This document shows, in pieces, positions 15,602-22,570 of a stretch of 64,000 nt of DNA. Made by a program: the position numbers and the translations under genes. The notes below the pieces were generated by a model. That model had not been told where the DNA came from and did not search any database. It saw only the letters and a program-made list of their open reading frames with translations. Source of the stretch: an uncultured Lachnospiraceae bacterium (lineage in GTDB: Bacteria > Bacillota > Clostridia > Lachnospirales > Lachnospiraceae); NCBI GenBank assembly GCA_910588655.1, contig CAJUPJ010000007.1:62001-126000 (forward strand), in the 5' to 3' direction. Within the stretch, counting starts at the first letter, position 1. Each line of letters starts with the position of its first letter.

Positions 15602-15991
15602 TTGAAAAATGTCCATAGTAGAAGATACCTGCTCCTTATGCTTAAAGGCAGCCTGTACCTTGTCGTAAACTTACTGGTGGTAATATTAGTATTATATGGT
15701 ACTTTCTATACATGCCACAAGGGCTATAACTTCTGTTATGGGATATTTGGGCCTGTAGTTGCAGAAGAAGCACCAGGGCAGGATAAAATATTTGAGGTAA
15801 AGGACGGGGATGGCATGCCTGACGTTGCAAAAAGGCTTGAAGAGGAGGGCATTATTACAGACAGGTATGCATTTTATATACGTACAAGGCTTATGGATGC
15901 AGATAAAACTATATTAAAAGCCGGGGTATATACATTAAATACAAGCATGGATTATGCTACAATTATAAACCAGGTTACATTTAAGGAATAA
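15602..15991 (+). CDS. Truncated MltG/YceG-like membrane protein
   Basis: About 129 aa: an N-terminal membrane helix (about residues 14-37, LVVNLLVVILVLYGTF) and an external region resembling the LysM-like N-terminal part of MltG (EVKDGDGMPDVAKRLEEEGI, then YAFYIRTRLMDAD and LKAGVYTL). MltG is an endolytic transglycosylase that ends glycan growth in peptidoglycan, but the whole catalytic domain with its Glu is missing. The ending looks natural because trmR starts 4 bp later. TTG 15602 with GGAGG just before it is the likely start. It could act as a glycan-binding regulator; this is inference. Confidence 0.7.
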   Translation: MKNVHSRRYLLLMLKGSLYLVVNLLVVILVLYGTFYTCHKGYNFCYGIFGPVVAEEAPGQDKIFEVKDGDGMPDVAKRLEEEGIITDRYAFYIRTRLMDADKTILKAGVYTLNTSMDYATIINQVTFKE

Positions 15992-15995
15992 TTAT

Positions 15996-16691
15996 ATGGT
16001 TATTGATGAAAGACTTTCTGTATATATAAATTCACTGTTGTGGGATATACCAGAATACCTGCAGGAAACAGAGAAAAAAGCACTTGAAGAAGAAGTACCT
16101 GTTATAAAGCGTTCTACGCAGACATTGCTTGCTTTTCTTCTAAGAATGGCAAAACCTGCTGCTGTTCTTGAAATTGGCACAGCAATTGGTTTTTCTGCAA
16201 TGCTTGCCAGTGAATATACAAGTCCTGGTACTATTATAGATACTATAGAAAAAGTGCCTGCAAGGATTAAAAGTGCCAGGGAAAATTTTCAGAAATTTAA
16301 CAAAGAGGGCAGGATAAACCTTATAGAAGGTGATGCAAATAAGGTTTTATGGCAGCTTGCAGAGCAGGAAAAGAAATATGGTTTTGTATTTATGGATGCT
16401 GCAAAAGGGCAGTATATGAATTTTGCAGAACCGGTTTATAAACTGCTGGTTACTGGCGGGATGCTTGTAACTGACAATGTGTTACAGGACGGGGATATTA
16501 TACAATCACGCTATGCAGTAACAAGGCGTGACAGGACAATCCACAGCAGGATGAGGGAATATTTATATTATCTTTCACATTCGGAAGAATGGGACACTAT
16601 AATACTGCCAGTTGGTGATGGTGTGGCTGTTTCTGTTAAACAGGACAGTGGCAGTACAGGAAACAGCAAAGGGCAGCAGAATGGAGACTGA
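15996..16691 (+). CDS. trmR: tRNA 5-hydroxyuridine methyltransferase TrmR-like
   Basis: 231-aa class I SAM O-methyltransferase with motif I VLEIGTAIGFSA near residue 57, FVFMDAAKGQYM at the metal/acid site and TDNVLQDGDI. In Bacillus TrmR (YrrM) methylates ho5U34 to mo5U34 in tRNA wobble positions. The identification rests on both sequence and the immediately following trhP gene, whose product family makes ho5U34. The last 20 residues are a polar Gly/Ser/Gln tail. Confidence 0.83.
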   Translation: MVIDERLSVYINSLLWDIPEYLQETEKKALEEEVPVIKRSTQTLLAFLLRMAKPAAVLEIGTAIGFSAMLASEYTSPGTIIDTIEKVPARIKSARENFQKFNKEGRINLIEGDANKVLWQLAEQEKKYGFVFMDAAKGQYMNFAEPVYKLLVTGGMLVTDNVLQDGDIIQSRYAVTRRDRTIHSRMREYLYYLSHSEEWDTIILPVGDGVAVSVKQDSGSTGNSKGQQNGD

Positions 16692-16693
16692 TT

Positions 16694-17929
16694 ATGTTGG
16701 CAAATGGGAAACCAGAGCTTTTAGTGCCTGCTAGCAGCCTTGAAGTGTTAAAGGTTGCTGTTTCATATGGTGCTGATGCAATATATATAGGCGGTGAAAT
16801 GTACGGGCTGCGTGCAAAGGCAAAGAACTTTTCAAAAGAGGATATGGAAGAGGGCATACGCTATGCACACCAGCATGGGAAAAGGGTATTTGTAACAGCT
16901 AATATAACGGCGCATAACAAAGATTTGGACGGGGTGCGCCAGTATTTTTATGAATTAAGGGAAATGAAGCCAGATGCGCTTATTATTTCTGACCCTGGTG
17001 TATTTGCCATTGCAAAGCAGGTGTGTCCTGGAATAGAAATCCATATAAGCACACAGGCAAATAATGTTAACTATATGACTTATCTTTTCTGGCAGCAGCA
17101 GGGGGCAAAAAGAGTTGTGTCTGCAAGGGAACTTTCTTTGGAGGAAATAAAAGAAATAAGAAAGAACATTCCTGACAGCCTTGAGATAGAAACATTTGTG
17201 CATGGTGCAATGTGCATATCTTATTCCGGAAGATGCCTTTTAAGCAATTATTTTACTGGAAGGGATGCAAACCTTGGGGCATGTACACACCCATGCCGCT
17301 GGAAATACTATATAATGGAAGAAAACCGTCCAGGGGAATATCTTCCTGTAGAAGAGAATGAGAGAGGCACTTATATCTTTAATTCAAAAGATTTATGTAT
17401 GATAGAGCATATACCAGACCTTGTGGAAGCTGGTGTGGACAGCTTTAAAATAGAAGGAAGGATGAAAACAGCACTTTATGTAGCAGATGTAGCGAGGACT
17501 TACAGGCAGGCGGTAGACGATTATTTCCAGTCGCCAGAACTTTATAAGTCACGCTTGGATTATTACATGCAGGAAATTTCCAAATGCACATACAGGCAGT
17601 TTACAACAGGGTTTTTCTATGGTGCAGCGTCACATGATGCGCAGATTTATGATAATAACACATATGTACAGGGTTATACATACCTTGGCATATCAGGAAA
17701 AACAACAAGTGACGGTTACACACCGCTTATACAGAAGAATAAGTTCTGTATTGGTGATACTGTCGAGATTATGAAGCCGTCTGGGGAAGATATTACAGCC
17801 TGTGTAAAGGATATGCGTGACAGTAATGGTACACATATAGAAAGCTGCCCGCATCCAGGACAGGAAATAGAGGTGCTTTTTGACGGGAAAGCAGATGAAA
17901 TGGATATAATACGTATTAAAGCAAATTAA
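16694..17929 (+). CDS. trhP: Peptidase U32-family tRNA hydroxylation protein TrhP
   Basis: 411 aa. It opens PELLVPASSLEVLKVAVSYG and has the U32 signature ETFVHGAMCISYSGRCLLSN near residues 166-185, followed by CTHPCRWKYY. TrhP (YegQ in E. coli, YrrO in Bacillus) is needed for prephenate-dependent hydroxylation of U34 in tRNA; older annotations call such proteins collagenases. The cysteines in the signature suggest metal or Fe-S binding. The start is 2 bp after the trmR stop, so hydroxylation and methylation genes are coupled. Confidence 0.88.
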   Translation: MLANGKPELLVPASSLEVLKVAVSYGADAIYIGGEMYGLRAKAKNFSKEDMEEGIRYAHQHGKRVFVTANITAHNKDLDGVRQYFYELREMKPDALIISDPGVFAIAKQVCPGIEIHISTQANNVNYMTYLFWQQQGAKRVVSARELSLEEIKEIRKNIPDSLEIETFVHGAMCISYSGRCLLSNYFTGRDANLGACTHPCRWKYYIMEENRPGEYLPVEENERGTYIFNSKDLCMIEHIPDLVEAGVDSFKIEGRMKTALYVADVARTYRQAVDDYFQSPELYKSRLDYYMQEISKCTYRQFTTGFFYGAASHDAQIYDNNTYVQGYTYLGISGKTTSDGYTPLIQKNKFCIGDTVEIMKPSGEDITACVKDMRDSNGTHIESCPHPGQEIEVLFDGKADEMDIIRIKAN

Positions 17930-17970
17930 AATTATGTAACCGCACAGGTGGAAATTATGGGGGAAAGCAA

Positions 17971-19428
17971 ATGACTGTACAGGAGAAGTATTTAAAAATT
18001 GTTGATGAAGTAATTGAAAAAGGGCCATATAAACCTGAATGGGTTTCGCTGTCTGGCTATGAAACACCAAAGTGGTTTAAAGATGCAAAGTTTGGCATAT
18101 TTATACACTGGGGAGTTTTTAGTGTACCAGCATTTAATAATGAATGGTATCCAAGAAACATGTATATACAAGATATGGAAGAGTGGCAGCACCACCGTGA
18201 TACGTATGGTGAACATACAAAGTTTGGTTACAAAGACTTTATACCAATGTTTACAGCGGATAAATTTAACCCGGAAGAATGGGTAAAGTTATTTAAAAAT
18301 GCAGGGGCAAAGTACATAGTACCTGTGGCAGAACACCACGACGGTTTCCAGATGTATGACAGTGAGATAAGTGAGTGGACAAGTGTAAAAATGGCTATGA
18401 AACGTGATGTACTTGGTGAACTGAAAGAAGCCATTGAGAAAGAAGAGCTTGTATTCTGTGAGTCAAACCACCGCGTAGAACATGCGTTCTTTATGGGGCA
18501 TGGCCGTGAATTTGAAAGTGATGTAAACCAGCCAATGGAACTTGGTGACTTTTACTGGCCTGCTATGCCAGAGCCTGAAAACCAGGATTTATACAGTCCT
18601 GACCCTCCAACAGGGTTTTTAGAAGACTGGCTTGCCAGAAACTGTGAAATTGTTGAGAAGTACAGGCCTTCAATGGTGTATTTTGACTGGTGGATACAGC
18701 ATAAATCTGTAAAACCTTATCTTAAGAAGTTCGCTGCTTATTATTATAACAGGGCAGCAGAGTGGGGAATACCAGCAGCTATATCATACAAACATGATGC
18801 AATGATGACAGGAACAGGCATACTGGATATTGAAAGAGGACACTTTGCTAATGCCAAGCCGTTTTACTGGCAGTCAGATACTTCAATGGCATTTAATTCA
18901 TGGTGTTATACAGAGCAGAACCGTTTTAAAGAGGCAAAGCATATTATACAGGATATTGTGGATATTACAAGCAAAAATGGATGCCTGCTTTTAAACGTAG
19001 GACCAAAATCCGATGGGACAATATGTGATGAAGAAGTAAAAATACTAAATGAAATTGGTGAGTGGATGGCTGTAAACGGGGAAGCTATATATGGCACACA
19101 TCCCTGGAGAGTACAGGAAGAAGGGGAAACAGAGGCTGTAGAAGGCATGTTCTCTGAAGAAAAACGCAATGAGTATAAATCTTCAGATATAAGGTTTACA
19201 TGCAAAGCAGACTGTATATATATAATACCTATGCAGCAGCATGGTGAAGATATAATAGTAAACAATATGGGTGAAAACAGCAAGGATTTTCATGGCATTA
19301 TTTCAGAATTTACAGTGCTTGGATATAACGAAAAACCAGAGTTTACAAGGGATGCAGACAAAATGACAATACACGCGCCATTCGTAGACAGTGACAAGCC
19401 AGTTGTTTACCGCCTGAAACTTATGTAA
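17971..19428 (+). CDS. Alpha-L-fucosidase, GH29, cytoplasmic
   Basis: 485 aa. The GH29 barrel is visible from WFKDAKFGIFIHWGVFSVPAF to the nucleophile region RPSMVYFDWWIQ, with Asp near residue 239 as the likely nucleophile; AEHHDGFQMYDS is another family block. The C-terminal part (about 375-485) is a beta-rich accessory domain. No signal peptide is present, so it should cleave fucosides after import, for instance from mucin or milk-type glycans. No fucose transporter or catabolic genes are nearby. It is 41 bp after trhP and ends in a strong terminator. Confidence 0.92.
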   Translation: MTVQEKYLKIVDEVIEKGPYKPEWVSLSGYETPKWFKDAKFGIFIHWGVFSVPAFNNEWYPRNMYIQDMEEWQHHRDTYGEHTKFGYKDFIPMFTADKFNPEEWVKLFKNAGAKYIVPVAEHHDGFQMYDSEISEWTSVKMAMKRDVLGELKEAIEKEELVFCESNHRVEHAFFMGHGREFESDVNQPMELGDFYWPAMPEPENQDLYSPDPPTGFLEDWLARNCEIVEKYRPSMVYFDWWIQHKSVKPYLKKFAAYYYNRAAEWGIPAAISYKHDAMMTGTGILDIERGHFANAKPFYWQSDTSMAFNSWCYTEQNRFKEAKHIIQDIVDITSKNGCLLLNVGPKSDGTICDEEVKILNEIGEWMAVNGEAIYGTHPWRVQEEGETEAVEGMFSEEKRNEYKSSDIRFTCKADCIYIIPMQQHGEDIIVNNMGENSKDFHGIISEFTVLGYNEKPEFTRDADKMTIHAPFVDSDKPVVYRLKLM

Positions 19429-19532
19429 TATGTAAATAAAAGCATATACCATAATAAAAACAGTTTTATGAAGAGCAGGATTGCAATAAAAATATAAATA
19501 ATAAGAATATAAGTAACATATATAAAGTAAAA

Positions 19533-19562
19533 AAACAGGGACTGTATAAACAGTCCCTGTTT
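19533..19562. terminator. Terminator after the fucosidase gene
   Basis: A 13-bp perfect stem AAACAGGGACTGT with complement (19533-19545 with 19550-19562) and 4-nt loop; T follows in plus and a T run in minus, so it may serve both the fucosidase and the convergent csp gene. Confidence 0.8.
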
Positions 19563-19678
19563 CGTTATAACCCTGTCTGAAAATCAAAAAACTTTTAAAA
19601 TAAATCTCTTTATATAAAAATTAAGATGAATCCACGCATTGATTATAACACGCAAAGTAAAACTGGAGTAATTATTAA

Positions 19679-19879
19679 TTAGCCAACTTTTACTACGTTT
19701 GAAGCCTGTGGCCCTTTCTCTCCGTTTACAACATCGAACTCAACAGCTTCACCTTCGTCGAGGACTTTGAAACCATCCATCTGAAGTGCTGAAAAATGTA
19801 CAAATACATCTTTGCCTGTTTCATCTGAAATAAATCCAAATCCCTTTTTTGCGTTAAACCACTTAACTGTACCTCTCAT
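19679..19879 (-). CDS. Cold-shock protein (CspA family)
   Basis: 66-aa single-strand nucleic-acid-binding OB fold with both RNP motifs intact: KGFGFI at about residues 12-17 and VFVHFSAL at 25-32, and a start of MRGTVKWFNAKK. Such proteins melt RNA structure and act as chaperones in cold or during rapid growth. GGAGGC precedes ATG 19879. A 70-nt leader follows its promoter. Confidence 0.96.
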   Translation of the reverse strand: MRGTVKWFNAKKGFGFISDETGKDVFVHFSALQMDGFKVLDEGEAVEFDVVNGEKGPQASNVVKVG

Positions 19880-19947
19880 TATAATGCCTCCTAAAACTGA
19901 AAAAATATTAAAACGCTTTGTCCATGTACAAAGCTTACAACATATCT

Positions 19948-19976
19948 AATCTATCATATATTTAGGGAAGTGTCAA
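19948..19976 (-). promoter_or_regulatory. Promoter of the cold-shock gene
   Basis: On the minus strand TTGACA (19976-19971) and TAGATT (19953-19948) have a 17-bp spacer. Confidence 0.55.
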
Positions 19977-20024
19977 TCAAAAAATCACGTCCGCTTCATA
20001 AATTTACACATATTTTTAGTATTA

Positions 20025-20053
20025 TTGACACTATATATTGCACCGTTTATAAT
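20025..20053 (+). promoter_or_regulatory. Consensus promoter of the two-component operon
   Basis: A perfect TTGACA (20025-20030), 17-bp spacer and perfect TATAAT (20048-20053) give a leader of about 75 nt before the regulator start. Confidence 0.75.
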
Positions 20054-20134
20054 AAATACAGGAAGTGTGGAAATATGCAAAACCAGCATTTTCATCACTA
20101 TTTGTGCCACCTGAAGGCGGCATGGGAGGCTATT

Positions 20135-20797
20135 ATGAAGAGAATTTTAATTATTGAGGATGATGAAAAGCTTAGTAATGGCATAAGGCTTGCATTCCGT
20201 AGTGAATATTCCTGTTCGCAGGCTTACTCTTTGCAGGATGCAAGGGACGGTTTTGATGTGAGGCAGTTTGACCTGGTTCTGCTGGATGTTAATTTCAAGG
20301 ATGGCAATGGTATGGATTACCTTGCAGAAATCAGGAGGGAAAGTAATGTACCAGTGATTATGCTTACAGCAAATAATATGGAAATGGATATTGTTACAGG
20401 TCTTGAACAAGGGGCAAATGATTATATTACAAAACCATTCAGCCTTATGGTGCTGCGTGCAAGGGTAAATGTGCAGCTAAGGGAGGATGGGCATAATACA
20501 GATATTTTCAGGGATGGGGATTTTTATTTTGATTTTTATAAAATGGAGTTTTTATATAAAGGTCAGGTTTTAGATTTAAGCAGGACAGAGCAGAGGCTTT
20601 TACATTGTCTTATTGTTAATAAAGGACGGGTTGCTAGCAGAAGCCAGCTTATTGATGAGGTATGGCAGGGAGAGTCTGAGTTTGTAGAGGAACATGCACT
20701 GACTGTTGCAATTAACCGTCTTAGGAAAAAGCTTGGTGTTGATAAAGACCAGCCAGAATATATTAAGACTGTATATGGAGCTGGTTACATATGGTAA
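20135..20797 (+). CDS. OmpR-family response regulator of the ABC-linked system
   Basis: 220 aa. Receiver domain with IIEDDEKLS, phospho-Asp near D51 (LVLLDVNFKDG) and the KPFS motif; winged-helix domain with LDLSRTEQRLLHCLIVNKGR and the closing TVYGAGYIW. The start is ATG 20135, since GGGAGGC at 20124-20130 fits it; the open frame continues upstream into the promoter and is not coding. The kinase ATG overlaps the last codons. Likely controls the ABC genes at 21877-25132. It is a paralogue of the left-edge regulator. Confidence 0.94.
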   Translation: MKRILIIEDDEKLSNGIRLAFRSEYSCSQAYSLQDARDGFDVRQFDLVLLDVNFKDGNGMDYLAEIRRESNVPVIMLTANNMEMDIVTGLEQGANDYITKPFSLMVLRARVNVQLREDGHNTDIFRDGDFYFDFYKMEFLYKGQVLDLSRTEQRLLHCLIVNKGRVASRSQLIDEVWQGESEFVEEHALTVAINRLRKKLGVDKDQPEYIKTVYGAGYIW

Positions 20798-21711
20798 GTA
20801 TTATTCTATGTTTTGCCTGTATTGGGATTATAGTGTATTTTGTAAAAAGGGAAAGAAAAATGGCAAACCGTATGCAGGATATGCTTGACAAAGCTGTACT
20901 GGGAGTATTTGAGGATAAACACCTGGATGAGTCAAAGCTTTCCTTGCTTGAAAATACAATGTGGCGTTATATTTGTGATAACAGGCTGGTTTATATGGAA
21001 CTTTCAGATGAAAAAGAACAGATGCAAAAACTTGTGTCAGATATTTCCCACCAGGCAGTTACACCAGTTTCTAATATTATATTGTATTCACAGCTTCTTG
21101 AAGAGGAACTTCTTTCAATTGAAAGGCCAGATATTAAAGAGGCAGTGGAAAGTGTACATGCTATTATGGAACAGGCAGGCAAAATGGATTTTTTCCTGCA
21201 AATGCTTGTAAAGCTGTCACGGCTGGAGAACGGAATTATTTCCGTAAAGCCTGTTAAGCAGAGTATTAGCAGTGTTTTGCAGGCTTTAGGGCAGCAGTAC
21301 AAGTTAAAGGCAAAACAGAAAAATATAGAATTCCAGGTAGAAAATTCAGAAGAAACCGCTGTATTTGACAGGAAGTGGACAATTGAAGCGGCTGCTAATA
21401 TTGTGGACAATGCGGTTAAATACACGCCAGAAGGAGGAACTGTACATGTAAGTGTTATACCATACAGCATGTTTATAAGGCTTGATGTGTCAGACAGCGG
21501 CATAGGCATTAAAGAAGCAGAACAAGGGGAAATTTTCACAAGATTTTACCGTTCTGGTGTGGTACATGGGGAACAAGGTGCAGGCATAGGGCTTTATATT
21601 GCAAGGGAAGTAATGAGGGCGCAGGACGGTTATATTAAAGTTATATCAGAAGAAGGAAAAGGCAGTACATTTTCCCTTTTTTTCTTAAAACATGAATTGT
21701 CACATAAGTGA
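20791..21711 (+). CDS. Sensor histidine kinase of the ABC-linked system
   Basis: 306 aa. One short N-terminal helix (about 1-19), no extracellular sensing domain, then the dimerisation box SDISHQAVTPVSN with His near residue 87, and the ATPase boxes NIVDNAVKYTPEG, DSGIGIKE and GAGIGLYIARE. Known kinases of this layout sense flux through the partner FtsX-type exporter and not the drug directly. The H-box has HQAVTP where the left-edge paralogue has HQVRTP, losing the usual basic residue. It overlaps the regulator by 7 bp and is followed by a terminator. Confidence 0.93.
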   Translation: MVSIILCFACIGIIVYFVKRERKMANRMQDMLDKAVLGVFEDKHLDESKLSLLENTMWRYICDNRLVYMELSDEKEQMQKLVSDISHQAVTPVSNIILYSQLLEEELLSIERPDIKEAVESVHAIMEQAGKMDFFLQMLVKLSRLENGIISVKPVKQSISSVLQALGQQYKLKAKQKNIEFQVENSEETAVFDRKWTIEAAANIVDNAVKYTPEGGTVHVSVIPYSMFIRLDVSDSGIGIKEAEQGEIFTRFYRSGVVHGEQGAGIGLYIAREVMRAQDGYIKVISEEGKGSTFSLFFLKHELSHK

Positions 21712-21749
21712 TATATTCTGGAAACCAGTATGGTATATTTATATGGTAT

Positions 21750-21798
21750 AGTCTGTATAACAGGTTGAAGATGCCAGCTTGTTATACAGGCTGTTTTT
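21750..21798 (+). terminator. Terminator or attenuator between kinase and ABC genes
   Basis: AGTCTGTATAACA (21750-21762) pairs over 13 positions, with one G-U, with TGTTATACAGGCT (21780-21792), followed by GTTTTT. It should separate kinase transcription from the ABC operon, which then needs its own, probably regulator-dependent, promoter in 21799-21876. Confidence 0.7.
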
Positions 21799-21876
21799 AG
21801 GTTGGAAAGTTCTGGTATATATGTATTTGCTGGCGTTATATAACAGATATTTGTACTGGCTGCATGGAGGGCTAAA

Positions 21877-22539
21877 ATGGTAATATTGGAAACTAAAAAT
21901 TTAACAAAAGTATATGGAAAAGGTGATACACAGGTTAATGCACTAAATGGTATTAGTTTAACTGTACAGCGGGGTGAATTTGTTGCAGTTGTTGGAACAT
22001 CAGGAAGTGGCAAGTCAACATTTTTAAATATGGCAGGCGGGCTTGACGTGCCTACAAGCGGAGAGGTTATTGTGGATGGGAAAAGGCTGGATAAATTGTC
22101 TGAAAAGGAACTTGCAGTATTCAGGCGGCGTAAAACAGGTTTTATTTTCCAGCAATATAACCTTATTCCAATGTTAAATGTGTATGAAAATATTATACTG
22201 CCATTAAAGCTGGATGGAAGAAAGGCTGATAATTCATATGTGGAAAGTATTACAGAAGCACTGGATTTAAATAGCAGGTTAAAAAGCTTTCCAAGCCAGC
22301 TTTCAGGAGGACAGCAGCAGAGGGTTGCAATTGCAAGGGCAATTGTTACAAAGCCTGCGGTTGTGCTTGCAGATGAGCCAACAGGAAATCTTGACTCTGG
22401 AACAAGCCAGGATGTGCTTGGGCTTTTAAAACTTACAAGCACAAAGTTCCACCAGACAATTATTATGATTACACATAATGAAGAAATTGCGCAGCTTGCA
22501 GGAAGGATTATAAGAATAGAGGATGGACGGATTGTATAA
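21877..22539 (+). CDS. ABC transporter ATP-binding protein (MacB/BceA type)
   Basis: 220 aa, usual length for the LolD/MacB/BceA class. Walker A is GTSGSGKST near residue 45, the Q-loop is FIFQQYNLIPMLNV, the signature is LSGGQQQRVAIARAI, and Walker B is VVLADEPTGNLDS. It powers the FtsX-type permease that starts 31 bp downstream. In related loci the pair removes or resists cell-wall-active peptides; the substrate here is not readable. Confidence 0.95.
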   Translation: MVILETKNLTKVYGKGDTQVNALNGISLTVQRGEFVAVVGTSGSGKSTFLNMAGGLDVPTSGEVIVDGKRLDKLSEKELAVFRRRKTGFIFQQYNLIPMLNVYENIILPLKLDGRKADNSYVESITEALDLNSRLKSFPSQLSGGQQQRVAIARAIVTKPAVVLADEPTGNLDSGTSQDVLGLLKLTSTKFHQTIIMITHNEEIAQLAGRIIRIEDGRIV

Positions 22540-22570
22540 AATTGCAGCCAGGAAAAGGAGGGGCATAATA

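Noticed and set aside
16694..17929. Annotation as a secreted collagenase (peptidase U32)
   Set aside because: No signal peptide, and position next to trmR fits the tRNA hydroxylation role now assigned to this subfamily.
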